Assembly: GCF_000243115.2 (NCBI RefSeq)
Contig: NZ_CP007035.1
Location: 1,612,001 to 1,676,000, forward strand
DNA from: Niabella soli DSM 19437
GTDB lineage: Bacteria; Bacteroidota; Bacteroidia; Chitinophagales; Chitinophagaceae
Direction of reading: 5' to 3'
DNA: 64,000 nucleotides
In this document: in pieces, positions 1-8,734 of the stretch
Position numbering within the stretch: position 1 is the stretch's first letter
Layout: every line of letters begins with the position of its first letter
Made by a program: the position numbers and the translations under genes
Notes under the pieces: model-generated
The model's database searches: none
What the model was told of the DNA's origin: nothing
The model's input: the letters and a program-made list of their open reading frames with translations, nothing else

Positions 1-392
1 AGAAAATCATAATGAAACAAATCAAACCAGCTCCCGTCCACATAGGCGCAGTTTTTATCGTAGACCGGGCTATTTTTCACATTAAATACAGGCATATTGC
101 CGTCAAATACTCTCGCTGTTTGCGCAAGTTCGGGAACTTCCTTTTTTAAGGTTTCCGCCAACAGTAATGGTGAGGTTTCCCATACCCATCCTTGTTCTTT
201 AAGATTGGTGGTAACCCTGTAGATATTATTAGAATCCGGATGATAATCATCAAAACTCCATTCGTTATGTACCCAGAAAAAAATAAACACCGCCGCCGTC
301 ATACCAACTGACAAGCCAATAAGATTAATAGCCCCCGCCACTTTATTTTTCCATAAACTCCGCCAGGCGGTTATAAAATAACTTTTGAGCAT
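1..392 (-). CDS. ABC transporter permease, FtsX/MacB type (N-terminal part, cut by window edge)
   Basis: The minus-strand reading frame starts with ATG at 392 and runs off the window at base 1, giving about 130 residues. It begins MLKSYFITAWRSLWKNK and is followed by a hydrophobic segment at about residues 20-42. This is the same N-terminal layout (short amphipathic helix, TM1, then a periplasmic MacB_PCD domain) as the two complete permeases at 675-3065 and 3311-5698. It is the third permease in the row and lies last in the transcription direction of those visible. Family knowledge: such proteins pair with a LolD/MacB-like ATPase and move lipids, peptides or drugs across the envelope by a mechanotransmission mechanism. 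The substrate cannot be told. Confidence 0.85.
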   Translation of the reverse strand, partial: MLKSYFITAWRSLWKNKVAGAINLIGLSVGMTAAVFIFFWVHNEWSFDDYHPDSNNIYRVTTNLKEQGWVWETSPLLLAETLKKEVPELAQTARVFDGNMPVFNVKNSPVYDKNCAYVDGSWFDLFHYDF

Positions 393-674
393 GGGATTAA
401 TTTATGATTTCTGATTTTTTGATCTCTGATCTTTAACGTTTGACATTTATCGTTTCACGAGAATAACTTTTTCCTATTCACTACTCGTCATTGATTATCC
501 ATCCCTTCCTCATTCCTTATTTTCCATTTATTATTCCTCATTTCCACCGGCAGGAGCTCCCTCCCCGGCTACGCAGGTGTCGGGATGACGCGTTTTATCA
601 GTTTGATATGCTGCATTTTTCATTTCCACATTTTCACATCTTCACATTAGCACATTATCAAACTTTCAAATTAT
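393..674. repeat. Spacer between permease genes with short-word repeats
   Basis: No convincing gene. The block near 410-470 is rich in TCTGAT and GTTTGACATT words. The block at about 569-605 reads CGCAGGTGTCGGGATGACG followed by CGTTTTATCAGTTTGATA. The block at 610-672 consists of degenerate CACATTTTCACATCTT units about 9-10 bases long. The same three blocks, in the same order, recur in 3066-3310 and partly in 5699-6014. The spacers of this permease array are therefore homologous and were probably duplicated along with the genes. Confidence 0.6.
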
Positions 675-3065
675 TCACTCGCTCCGCAACGCCTTTACCG
701 GGTTGGCAATAGCGGCTTTAATGGCCTGAAAACTTATGGTTAACAAGGCTATCAGCAGTGCCCCGGCTCCCGAAACAATAAATATCCACCAGCTTAATGT
801 TGTTTTGTAATCATATTGTTTCAGCCAGTGTGATAAATAATACCAGGCAAATGGAATGGCAATAAGGCAGGAAATACTTACCAATAAGACAAACTCTTTT
901 GAGAGCATTTGCCATAAATTCAAAACCGACGCGCCCAATACTTTGCGCACACCGATCTCTTTCTTACGCTGTTCGGCAACAAAAGAAGCAAGCCCAAACA
1001 ATCCGAGACAGGAAATCAATATGGCAAGAACAGTGAAGAAAGTTGCCAGTCGGCCCACACGCTGTTCATCAGCAAATTTCCTGGAATAGTCTTCATCGTT
1101 AAAGGAATAATCAAATGAAGCTGCAGGATTATATTTTTTAAAAACGACTTCAATTTTGGAAAGTGCATCTTTTATGCCAATTCCGGGCTTCATTTTCAGG
1201 TTGATTACGCTCGCTGACCCCGGATCATAGGTAAAAATAGTGGGATTTACCGGTTGATAGGGCGACTCCATGACCATATCTTTTATAATACCAACAACCG
1301 TATATTTCTTATCGTTCCATTTTATGGTTTGGCCAACGATATCCCGTTTCATATTTATTTGTCTAACAGCAGCCTCATTCAATATCATTGCAAGACTGTC
1401 CGTTGAAAAATCTTTCGAAAAATCGCGGCCTTCTTTTAGCTGCCAGCCAATGGTCTTTCCAAAATCGAGCGTTACACCAATAGTGCCAAATGCCGGCAAA
1501 GTGCCGGGATCTTTACCCTCCCATTCAAAGCCGATCTGGTTCGCAAAAACGGCCGTGGTAGGGCTTGATGATTCCGCCATATTTGCAACCGCTCCCGTCG
1601 CCATTAAATCAGTCCGCAATGCGTCATAATGGCCCTGCAGGTCAGGCGTTGTCATATATACCGTTATTAGTCCCGACTTATCATAATTCACCGGGCGGTT
1701 TTGCGCATATTGAATCTGTTTATAGACAATAATGGTCCCTATTATTAATGCAATGGAAAAGGCAAACTGGATCACTACAAGGATTTTGCGGGGAAGGGAG
1801 GCATATTTACCTGCCCGGAATGTCCCTTTCAAGACTTTTATCGGTTCAAACCGGGACAAATACAATGCGGGGTAACTACCGGAAATAAGCCCCGTTATTA
1901 ATGTGAACAAAATAGCCGCCAACCAAAAAGCCCCATTGCTCCAGGGAATGTGAATGCTTTTATCTGCCAGCTTATTAAATACGGAGAGCAATGAAACCGC
2001 CATTCCTATTGAAAGCACAAAAGAAAGAAAGGCCACCAATACAGATTCACTTAAAAACTGGCCAACCAATTGGCTTTTTACAGAGCCAACCGTTTTACGT
2101 ATGCCCACTTCTTTTGCCCTGTTTTCGCTGCGCGCGGTAGACAGGTTCATGAAATTAATGCAGGCCAGTAGCAAAACAAATACTCCAATTACCCCAAACA
2201 GCCACACAAACCGGATGCGACCGGCTTCCGCTCTGCCGTCTTTAAACTCACTGTATAAACGCCATTTGTCCATAGGATGTAATAAAGCTTCTTCTCTTCC
2301 ATCAGTTCTTGCATTTTTATGTACCATGGCGGCATTCCTGATCAGGCCATCGATCTTTGCAAAATTGGCAGCAGCATCCACCTGTACAAAACATTGCCAG
2401 GAGTGGTTATTCCATTGTGTGGCTGCTCGCTTCAACCCGTCTTCTGTGGTGACGTATTTTTTCCAGGGCAGCAGGATCTTCGTACTGGATAAAGTAGTGT
2501 TCTGAGGCAGATCTTCAAATACTCCGGCTACTTTAAGCTCATACTTATTATCAAAACGTATGATTTTATCCATGGCACTCTCATTTCCAAACAACGCTTT
2601 TGCAATAGAAGCGCTTATCAACACAGAGGAAGGATCATTAAGTGCATTGCTGTTTCCCTTTACCATTTTCAAAGAAAACATGGAAGGAAAGCCGCTCTCC
2701 ACCCACATTCCCTCGCCGGTAATTTTTGTATCTCCGACCGTCATCACGTGTCCGAAATTCCAGGAAGCCATCGATATGTTTTTAAAGTTGCTGCGGTATT
2801 TACTGCGCAACTCTTCACCAATCGGCATCGCCACAGCATGGCTGGTGGTATTTTTACTTCCATCGTTATCAATAAAGACCGTCATCAACTGGGCCAGTTG
2901 CTTGTGATTGGCATGGTAGTGATCATAGGAAACTTCGTCCCATATCCACAAACCGATCAACATGGCCACAGTAATACCAATCGCCAATCCCAGGATGTTG
3001 ATCATTGAGTATATTTTACTCTTGATAATATTTCTCCATGCTATTTTCAGATAATTTTTAAGCAT
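675..3065 (-). CDS. ABC transporter permease, doubled FtsX/MacB type
   Basis: A 796-residue inner-membrane protein. It has one N-terminal membrane helix (about 19-41) and a MacB_PCD periplasmic domain (about 50-270). A first FtsX block follows with helices at about 285-450 and the AGxRKxxG-like coupling sequence EVGIRKTVGS. A second periplasmic domain precedes a C-terminal FtsX block with a matching EIGVRKVLGAS sequence and three helices. It ends in ANPVKALRSE, like its neighbour. This 8-helix, doubled architecture of about 790 residues is common in Bacteroidota. It lies downstream of the ATPase (6015-6692) and permease (3311-5698) and forms one exporter locus with them. Several permeases with a single ATPase suggest hetero-dimers or alternative partners. 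The substrate is unknown. Confidence 0.93.
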   Translation of the reverse strand: MLKNYLKIAWRNIIKSKIYSMINILGLAIGITVAMLIGLWIWDEVSYDHYHANHKQLAQLMTVFIDNDGSKNTTSHAVAMPIGEELRSKYRSNFKNISMASWNFGHVMTVGDTKITGEGMWVESGFPSMFSLKMVKGNSNALNDPSSVLISASIAKALFGNESAMDKIIRFDNKYELKVAGVFEDLPQNTTLSSTKILLPWKKYVTTEDGLKRAATQWNNHSWQCFVQVDAAANFAKIDGLIRNAAMVHKNARTDGREEALLHPMDKWRLYSEFKDGRAEAGRIRFVWLFGVIGVFVLLLACINFMNLSTARSENRAKEVGIRKTVGSVKSQLVGQFLSESVLVAFLSFVLSIGMAVSLLSVFNKLADKSIHIPWSNGAFWLAAILFTLITGLISGSYPALYLSRFEPIKVLKGTFRAGKYASLPRKILVVIQFAFSIALIIGTIIVYKQIQYAQNRPVNYDKSGLITVYMTTPDLQGHYDALRTDLMATGAVANMAESSSPTTAVFANQIGFEWEGKDPGTLPAFGTIGVTLDFGKTIGWQLKEGRDFSKDFSTDSLAMILNEAAVRQINMKRDIVGQTIKWNDKKYTVVGIIKDMVMESPYQPVNPTIFTYDPGSASVINLKMKPGIGIKDALSKIEVVFKKYNPAASFDYSFNDEDYSRKFADEQRVGRLATFFTVLAILISCLGLFGLASFVAEQRKKEIGVRKVLGASVLNLWQMLSKEFVLLVSISCLIAIPFAWYYLSHWLKQYDYKTTLSWWIFIVSGAGALLIALLTISFQAIKAAIANPVKALRSE

Positions 3066-3310
3066 AAGATCAATTTATATGTCTGATTTTTTGATCCCGA
3101 TAGCCATCGGGACTGACGTCTGACGTTTATCGTTTCACGACAAACCCCACTTCCTATTCACTTTCGTCCTTCCGCCTGCACAAGCTTCCTCGCTAGTTCC
3201 GCAGGTGTCGGGATGACACGTTTTATCAGTTTGATATGCAGCATTTTTCATTTCCACATTTTCACATCTTCACATCTTCACATTAGCACATTATCAAACT
3301 TTCAAATTAA
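3066..3310. repeat. Spacer between permease genes, homologous to 393-674
   Basis: No gene. It contains a small hairpin TCCCGATAGCCATCGGGA near 3092-3109, a TGACGTCTGACGTTTATCG word block, and the CGCAGGTGTCGGGATGACA and CGTTTTATCAGTTTGATA block at about 3201-3236. A run of degenerate CACATCTTCACATT units lies at 3250-3307. Order and sequence match the spacers on either side of the neighbouring permeases. Confidence 0.6.
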
Positions 3311-5698
3311 TCATTCGCTCCGCAATGCCTTCACCGGGTTGGCAATGGCTGCTTTAATGGCCTGGAAGCTAACCGTAGCCAGCGCAATAAAAACCGACAA
3401 CGCCCCGGCCAATGCAAATACCCACCACTGGATGCTTATGCGATAACTATAGCCGGCCAACCATTTATTCATCAACCAATAGGCCAGCGGCGCTGCTATT
3501 AAAAAAGCTACCAGTACCAGTTTGAGAAAATCTTTCGACAGCAGGGTGCTAATACCCAGAACCGAAGCGCCTAATACTTTTCGCACACCAATTTCTTTAA
3601 CCCGGTTCTCCGCCATATAGGCAGCCAATGCAAACAGTCCCAGGCAGGAAATAAAAATCGTCAGCCCCGCAAACAACTCTGCCAGCTTTTTCTGACGCTG
3701 AACGTCGGTAAATTTTTTTGAATAATCTGCATCTACAAAAGTGGATTCAAAGGGGTATTGCGGGTTATATTTTTTAAATATCTTTTCAATGCTACGCAGG
3801 TTATCAGCAGTAGTATTTGCGGGATTCAGTTTTAAATGGATGACCTGTTCATAGTTTTTATTCGGGCCATAGACCATCATGGGACTTACTTTTTTTGAAA
3901 AAGGCGACTCCAGTATAAAATCCTTTATTACGCCCACAACCTTAATATACGCGTTGCTCGTATCCCCCACCTCCCGTATGATTGTTCCTACAGGGTCTTT
4001 AAGACGCATCATTTTTACGGCTGTTTCGTTCAGCAAAACCGCATTGGTGTCGGTAGGGTATTGATACACATCAATATCTCTCCCCGCCATCAATTTAATA
4101 TCCATTACTTTGGTAAAATCAGCATCAGTACCTAATCTTACAAAGTCTATTTTTTCATCATCTTTCGTGCTTCCATTCCATCTAAAGCCCCAGCTATCGC
4201 TATTTCTTTGGGTAATAGCATTGGCTGATTTGGTCAGCATAGTAACCGCTCCGCTGCCCAACAGTTCATTTTTTATAGCGGCATAGTGCTTATTAATGTC
4301 GCCTTGTGTGCGTATGTAAATCAGGTTATTTTGGTCGTACCCCCTGTCCCGGTTTAACCCATGCTCCAACTGCTTTACAATAATGATGGTTGCAATGATC
4401 AGGAAAATAGCAAAGGTAAATTGCGTAACCACCAGTATTTTTCTTGGCGCAACCAGTGCCTTCACTTTTTTAAAGGCGCCCTTTAATACTTTTACGGGGT
4501 TGAAAGAAGAAAGGTAAAAAGCAGGATAGCTGCCCGCCAGAACGCCTGTAAAAACCACAAAAGCCAATGCAGACAACCAGAATAAGCCGCTCCGGTATTG
4601 GATAAAAAGTTGCTTATTTGTGAGTTGATTGAACCATCCGAGGCTTATCTGCACTAAAAGCAATGCTATGATAAAAGCAATAAAACTCAACAATACACTC
4701 TCCGTCAAAAACTGGAGCACCAATGTTTTTCTTTCCGCGCCGGCCACTTTGCGTATGCCCACTTCCCTGGCGCGTTTTTCACTGCGTGCAGTGCTAAGAT
4801 TCATGAAGTTGATACAGGCAATCAACAAGATAAAAGCAGCAATAATCCCAAACAGGATCACCGTCTGAATCTGACCGCTTACCAGCTTACCGTTATCTGA
4901 TTTCCCATACAAATATGCACGCGGCAACGGTTGTGTAAAAACCTCTGTTGTAGAGGGGTTCCCGTCATTTTTAGTATGGTCGATGGTAATGGTCCGCACT
5001 TTTGCATCAAAGGCTTTTTGTGAGCTATTGGGTTTTAGCAACACAAATGTCCGCGGCCAGTTATTGCCCCAGTTGTCATTAAAAAAGCCCAGTTTTTTCG
5101 GATACGCCCAGGGAAGCAGGTATTCAAAATCAAACTGCGTATTAGGGGGCAGATCTTTCAGCACCCCTGTCACCGTGCAATTGTTCACACTATCAATACG
5201 GATTGTTTTTCCCAGGGCATTCTCCTTTCCAAAAAGTTTTTTTGCAAGTTTTTCTGTGATAACAATATCATAAACACTTGTCAGCGACTGCCGCACATCG
5301 CCCTGCAATAACGGAAAGCTGAACATGGACAAAAAGCCGCTATCCACTGCCAGCCCCTGCACATTCATCTTTTTATCTCCTACCGTAAACAAAAAGCCCA
5401 CATCAATTGCGCGCGTGGCGTCCTCAACCTCGGGATAATCCTTTTTTAAGGCAGGCGCCAGCGGAGTAGAAGTATTGCCCCATGCCCATGCTTCACCCGC
5501 AACCCGGTCCCGGTTGTACATCCAATAGATCCGGTCGCCTTTTGCATGAAACCGGTCCATGCTCCATTCATTTCCAATCCACAACAGTATCAACATTGCC
5601 GCCGCCATGCCAATGGCCAGTCCCAAAATATTAATGGCAGTAAATCCTCTGCTTTTCCAAAGATTCCTAAAGGCGGTTTTAAAATAATTTTTTATCAT
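3311..5698 (-). CDS. ABC transporter permease, doubled FtsX/MacB type
   Basis: A 795-residue paralogue of the protein at 675-3065 with the same order of parts: TM1 at about 20-42, MacB_PCD domain, FtsX helices with the coupling sequence EVGIRKVAGA, a second periplasmic domain, and a C-terminal FtsX block with EIGVRKVLGAS and the end ANPVKALRSE. It is the first permease after the ATPase gene in the transcription direction, with a 316-base spacer between them. The clear overall similarity but diverged periplasmic domains fit gene duplication followed by specialisation. The protein should sit in the inner membrane and act with the ATPase at 6015-6692 and the adaptor at 7236-8489. The substrate is not known. 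Confidence 0.93.
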   Translation of the reverse strand: MIKNYFKTAFRNLWKSRGFTAINILGLAIGMAAAMLILLWIGNEWSMDRFHAKGDRIYWMYNRDRVAGEAWAWGNTSTPLAPALKKDYPEVEDATRAIDVGFLFTVGDKKMNVQGLAVDSGFLSMFSFPLLQGDVRQSLTSVYDIVITEKLAKKLFGKENALGKTIRIDSVNNCTVTGVLKDLPPNTQFDFEYLLPWAYPKKLGFFNDNWGNNWPRTFVLLKPNSSQKAFDAKVRTITIDHTKNDGNPSTTEVFTQPLPRAYLYGKSDNGKLVSGQIQTVILFGIIAAFILLIACINFMNLSTARSEKRAREVGIRKVAGAERKTLVLQFLTESVLLSFIAFIIALLLVQISLGWFNQLTNKQLFIQYRSGLFWLSALAFVVFTGVLAGSYPAFYLSSFNPVKVLKGAFKKVKALVAPRKILVVTQFTFAIFLIIATIIIVKQLEHGLNRDRGYDQNNLIYIRTQGDINKHYAAIKNELLGSGAVTMLTKSANAITQRNSDSWGFRWNGSTKDDEKIDFVRLGTDADFTKVMDIKLMAGRDIDVYQYPTDTNAVLLNETAVKMMRLKDPVGTIIREVGDTSNAYIKVVGVIKDFILESPFSKKVSPMMVYGPNKNYEQVIHLKLNPANTTADNLRSIEKIFKKYNPQYPFESTFVDADYSKKFTDVQRQKKLAELFAGLTIFISCLGLFALAAYMAENRVKEIGVRKVLGASVLGISTLLSKDFLKLVLVAFLIAAPLAYWLMNKWLAGYSYRISIQWWVFALAGALSVFIALATVSFQAIKAAIANPVKALRSE

Positions 5699-6014
5699 AG
5701 AAGCAATTTCAAATTTCTGATTTCTGATGTCTGATTTTTGATCTCAATAGCCATCTGGACTAGTGCCTGACGTCTATCATCTCACGACAGCCACTCTCCT
5801 CCCATTTACCAATCACTATTGACTATTCACTTTTCCTCATTTCTTATTCTTCATTTCCACATTTTCACATTCTCAAATTTTCAAATTATTCATTCGTTCC
5901 GCCTGCACGGGCGGGCGCAGGTATCGGGATGACGCGTTTTATCAGTTTAATTTTCACATACACACATTCTCACATTTCCACATTTGCACATTCCCAAATT
6001 TTCAAATTTTCTCA
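5699..6014. repeat. Spacer between ATPase and permease genes with word repeats
   Basis: No gene seen. From right to left on the plus strand: degenerate CACATTCTCACATTTCC units (5955-6014), a GTATCGGGATGACGCG and TTTTATCAGTTTAA block (about 5923-5954), more CATTTTCACATTCTC units (5850-5890), CTATTGACTATTCACT words (5810-5835), and a TCTGATTTCTGATGTCTGAT block (5710-5740). The composition mirrors the other two spacers of the array. Inside an operon of this kind the units would be transcribed. Confidence 0.55.
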
Positions 6015-6692
6015 TTAAACCAAAATATTCTCCGTCACCGTTCTTCCATCCAGCATGCGGATGATACGATGACTGTAGCGGGCATCATGTTCGCTGTGGG
6101 TAACCATTACAATGGTGGTGCCCGCTTCGTTCAGGTCGGTAAGCATTTGCATCACCTCATTACCATTACTACTATCCAGGTTCCCGGTAGGTTCATCGGC
6201 GAGGATCAGCTTGGGTTTATTCACTACGGCTCTGGCAACGGCCACACGTTGTTGTTGTCCCCCGGAAAGCTGCTGGGGGAAGTGATTGCGCCGGTGCATG
6301 ATCTGCACTTTTTCCAGCACTTCATCCACCCGCGCCTTGCGGTCCGACTTTTTTACACCCGCATACATCAGCGGCAATTCCACATTTTCAAAAACGGTCA
6401 GCTCATCAATAAGGTTAAAACTCTGGAACACGAACCCGATATTCTTTTTGCGCATATCGGCCCGTTTGCGCTCATTGAACTTTGCCACTTCGGTGCCATT
6501 AAATAAAAAGCTACCCGCATCCGGGTCGTCCAGCAGGCCCAGGATATTCAGCAATGTAGATTTTCCACAGCCCGAAGGCCCCATCACCGCTACAAACTCT
6601 CCGTCCTTTACTTCAAAGGAAAGATCATTGAGCGCTACGGTTTCTACTTCTTCGGTCCGGTAAATTTTTTCGAGATTGGTTATTTTGATCAT
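6015..6692 (-). CDS. ABC transporter ATP-binding protein, LolD/MacB type
   Basis: A 225-residue cytoplasmic ATPase that powers the adjacent FtsX-type permeases. Seen in the sequence: Walker A GPSGCGKST (39-47), Q-loop FVFQSFNL (88-95), signature LSGGQQQR (142-149), Walker B LILADEPTGNLD (162-173) and switch His in MVTHSEHDAR (about 197-206). These fit the MacB/LolD/FtsE group. The length is normal for the family and the ATG start at 6692 gives a standard MIKITNLEKIY N-terminus. The permeases follow downstream on the same strand. Upstream, a four-helix-bundle gene on the opposite strand separates it from the adaptor gene (7236-8489). That gene may have been inserted into an original adaptor-ATPase-permease operon. 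Confidence 0.95.
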   Translation of the reverse strand: MIKITNLEKIYRTEEVETVALNDLSFEVKDGEFVAVMGPSGCGKSTLLNILGLLDDPDAGSFLFNGTEVAKFNERKRADMRKKNIGFVFQSFNLIDELTVFENVELPLMYAGVKKSDRKARVDEVLEKVQIMHRRNHFPQQLSGGQQQRVAVARAVVNKPKLILADEPTGNLDSSNGNEVMQMLTDLNEAGTTIVMVTHSEHDARYSHRIIRMLDGRTVTENILV

Positions 6693-6806
6693 TTTAATAG
6701 TTATCAGTTTTTAGTAATCAGTTATCAGTATTGTGTAAAATAGCTTATGTGTTGTCGTTAATTAATATTTTTTTATACCTTCAATTTCATCACCTAAAAA
6801 ACACTT
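6693..6806. repeat. Left flank of four-helix-bundle cassette: TTATCAGT words
   Basis: Directly after the ATPase start codon, at 6698-6732, lie three near-tandem copies of the word (G)TTATCAGT/AATCAGTTATCAGT. The same word returns, partly inverted (ACTGATAAC), in the right flank at 7155-7235. The rest is AT-rich and could hold promoters in either direction. Confidence 0.6.
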
Positions 6807-7154
6807 ATGCAAGACTTCACTAAATTAGTCGTGTGGCAAAGAAGCCACTTGTTCACATTAAGCATTTATCGCGTCAGCAAAAGATTTCCCAAAGAGGAAA
6901 TTATGGCGCTGACTTACCAGATGAGGAAAGCGGCTTATTCCATACCAACCAATATAGCAGAAGGCTGCGGAAGAAGAACAATTCCTCAATTTAAAAACTT
7001 CCTGGATATCGCGGCCGGTTCTGCTACAGAACTCCACTACCAGCTTATTCTATCTAAAGATCTTTTATATCTCACCCCTTTGATTGCTGATCAAATGATC
7101 AATGAAATCATCGAAATAAAAAGGATGCTTCACGGGCTCATGGGCAAGCTTTGA
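6807..7154 (+). CDS. Four-helix-bundle protein (23S rRNA intervening-sequence protein family)
   Basis: A 115-residue protein of the TIGR02436 / IVS family. Family marks seen: KLVVWQRSH at the N-terminus, FPKEE, then the core YSIPTNIAEGCGRR (about 49-62) and FLDIAAGSATELHYQL (about 67-82). The frame is intact and of usual length, with ATG at 6807. Family knowledge: proteins of this fold form barrel-like oligomers, bind nucleic acid, and include the accessory protein Avd of diversity-generating retroelements as a distant relative. The function of stand-alone copies is unsettled. No reverse transcriptase is present here. The gene lies antisense inside an ABC efflux operon and is bracketed by TTATCAGT/ACTGATAA repeats that touch both neighbours' coding ends, which suggests insertion as a unit. 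Confidence 0.9.
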   Translation: MQDFTKLVVWQRSHLFTLSIYRVSKRFPKEEIMALTYQMRKAAYSIPTNIAEGCGRRTIPQFKNFLDIAAGSATELHYQLILSKDLLYLTPLIADQMINEIIEIKRMLHGLMGKL

Positions 7155-7235
7155 GGTAACAGCTTTCAGCTTTTAGTTATCAGTCTTCAGTTATTGAACG
7201 CTAACAACTGATAACTACTCACTGATAACTGAGAA
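7155..7235. repeat. Right flank of four-helix-bundle cassette: TTATCAGT/ACTGATAA inverted words
   Basis: Begins right after the TGA at 7152-7154. The first half (7156-7195) carries CAGCTTTCAGCTTTTAGTTA, then TCAGTCTTCAGTTATTG. The second half (7203-7235) carries the inverse words AACAACTGATAACTAC and TCACTGATAACTGAG. The array ends at the stop codon of the adaptor gene. The halves can pair, so the transcript could fold here, but no U-tract terminator is visible. Confidence 0.65.
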
Positions 7236-8489
7236 CTACTTCTTCAACACCAGCTCCTGCATATCCCCGTAATTTTCATAGCTGCTGGTTACCACTTTAT
7301 CGCCGGGTTTCAGGCCCTTCAGCACTTCAAAGTAATCAGGATTCTGGCGTCCCAGCAGCACTTCAGCCTTATAAGCTGTTTTACCGTCTTCACTAACCTT
7401 AAATACCCAGTTGCCGCCTGTTTGCTGAAAAAAGCCGCCACGGGCCAGCAATACCGCCGTTGTTTCATCACTTAAGGCCAGGCTGATCTGCAGCGTTTGT
7501 CCGCGACGGATATCTTTTGGCACAGCTCCTGTAAATTCCATGTCCACCTGGAAGCGCCCGTTTGTTACCTGGGTATACACTTTTTTCACCCGCAGTTGGT
7601 AGGTCTTTGTTCCGATCGTTGCATCACCCGTCAGTCCGTTAAATACGCGGGAGATATAGTGTTCATCAATATCCACCCGAACTTTATACCCCGTCAGCAC
7701 ATCGATCTGCCCCAGTCGCTCGCCTTTATTTTTTGACTGTCCGATCTCTGCATCCAGGGAGGTCAGTTGCCCGTCTACCGGCGCACGAAGGATCAGGTCG
7801 CCTACTTTGCGGCTATATAAATTCAATGCTTTCTGGGAGTTGCTAAACGACTGGCTTGCCTGTTTGGTTTGTATTTTATTAGACTGCTGATCTTGCTCAG
7901 TAATCTTTTCCGCCAGGTCCCTTTTCTTTAATTTATAATTATAATCAATCTCCGACTTCCGGAATTCCTGCTCTCCAATGGCTTTATTTTCGTACAGGTA
8001 TTTGTTGAGGTTATACAAACGTTCTGCTTCCTTCAATTGACTTTCGGCATCGGTCATCTGGTTCAGGTTGTTTACCGTATTCTGCTGAGCCGTGGTTTTT
8101 GCTAATTGCACCTGTGCCAATGTAGTGTAAACAGAAGATTGCTGGCCAATCAGGTTCAGCTCCAGGTCGGTATTGCTCAGGCGCAGAATAGGTTCGCCTT
8201 TTTTCATCATAGCACCATCCTCCACATATTTTTCTTCCACCCGCCCGCCTTCCATTGCATCCAGGTAAATCGTACTGATGGGCAGCACCACCCCATTTAC
8301 CGGGATATATTCTTTAAAGGGCGCCTTCTTTACTTCGCTGATCGTAATCCGCTCTGTATCCACATTCAGTTTGCTTTTTCCGCCTGCCAATACAATACTG
8401 GAAACAATTAATGATACCAACGCAGTAACACCTGCAATGGTCCATATCCTTTTTTTATTCCAAAACTTCTTTTCAATTGCTCTGTCCAC
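7236..8489 (-). CDS. HlyD-family periplasmic adaptor of ABC efflux system
   Basis: A 417-residue membrane-fusion protein. It has a single N-terminal membrane anchor (about residues 16-36), a lipoyl/barrel half (about 60-100), a long coiled-coil hairpin (about 110-215, rich in Gln, Lys and Glu), the returning lipoyl half (RAPVDGQLTSLDAEIG, about 233-248) and a beta-barrel/membrane-proximal end. It should connect the inner-membrane permeases to an outer-membrane channel, which is not encoded here. The start is GTG at 8489. It is the first gene of the exporter operon, preceded by a long regulatory region shared with the divergent NtrC-type regulator (8908). The four-helix-bundle gene now separates it from the ATPase. 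Confidence 0.92.
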   Translation of the reverse strand: MDRAIEKKFWNKKRIWTIAGVTALVSLIVSSIVLAGGKSKLNVDTERITISEVKKAPFKEYIPVNGVVLPISTIYLDAMEGGRVEEKYVEDGAMMKKGEPILRLSNTDLELNLIGQQSSVYTTLAQVQLAKTTAQQNTVNNLNQMTDAESQLKEAERLYNLNKYLYENKAIGEQEFRKSEIDYNYKLKKRDLAEKITEQDQQSNKIQTKQASQSFSNSQKALNLYSRKVGDLILRAPVDGQLTSLDAEIGQSKNKGERLGQIDVLTGYKVRVDIDEHYISRVFNGLTGDATIGTKTYQLRVKKVYTQVTNGRFQVDMEFTGAVPKDIRRGQTLQISLALSDETTAVLLARGGFFQQTGGNWVFKVSEDGKTAYKAEVLLGRQNPDYFEVLKGLKPGDKVVTSSYENYGDMQELVLKK

Positions 8490-8609
8490 GTTTAACTTTT
8501 TTTATTTTAATACCGGCTGTCTGCATATGGCACCAGCCTTGGCGCCTGTCCCGCAGAAGCGGGATCGCAATCACTTCAGCGCCTGTGCTAATGGCATCAA
8601 TAATAATAC

Positions 8610-8624
8610 TCAAGAATATGCCAA
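8610..8624 (-). promoter_or_regulatory. Weak sigma-54-like promoter for the exporter operon
   Basis: On the minus strand, TTGGCAT is followed four bases later by TTGA, resembling the -24/-12 pattern (TGGCAC, five bases, TTGC). The gap is one base short and the -12 element is imperfect, so the call is tentative. Position supports it: about 120 bases before the GTG of the adaptor gene and 55-105 bases downstream, in the direction of transcription, of the repeated sites at 8678-8714, as expected for activation by an NtrC-type regulator. Confidence 0.25.
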
Positions 8625-8677
8625 TGTCATAAAATATTATAGATCAATTTATTATAATTATAATTTCCTGTTTTCCC

Positions 8678-8714
8678 GTCCGCTATCGCACAAAAACCGT
8701 CCGCTTTCGATACA
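8678..8714. promoter_or_regulatory. Paired direct repeats, possible binding sites for the NtrC-type regulator
   Basis: GTCCGCTATCGCACA (8678-8692) and GTCCGCTTTCGATACA (8699-8714) are direct repeats whose starts are 21 bases apart, two helical turns. A third copy, GTCCGTTTTTGATACA, lies at 8828-8843. They lie between the exporter operon and the divergent regulator gene. The 21-base phasing is typical for dimer sites of enhancer-binding proteins. That the regulator at 8908-10260 binds here is inference from position. Confidence 0.45.
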
Positions 8715-8734
8715 GCACGGATGCTGGTTTCCGG

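Noticed and set aside
491-712. Small plus-strand reading frame in the permease spacer
   Set aside because: It is made of translated repeat words rich in His and Phe, overlaps the end of the permease gene, and has no start context.
3250-3307. CACATCTTCACATT units as a CRISPR array
   Set aside because: There is no constant repeat with unique spacers, the units are about 9-10 bases and degenerate, and no cas gene is in the window.
6807-7154. Diversity-generating retroelement built on the four-helix-bundle (Avd-like) gene
   Set aside because: No reverse transcriptase, no template/variable repeat pair and no C-type-lectin target gene are present near this gene or near 11704-12096.
8528-8542. Plus-strand sigma-54-like sequence TGGCAC, five bases, TTGG
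   Set aside because: The -24 half is perfect, but the -12 half lacks the needed GC, it is about 370 bases before the only plus-strand gene (8908), and a better-placed TTTG/TAnnTTTG-type promoter exists at 8868-8898.
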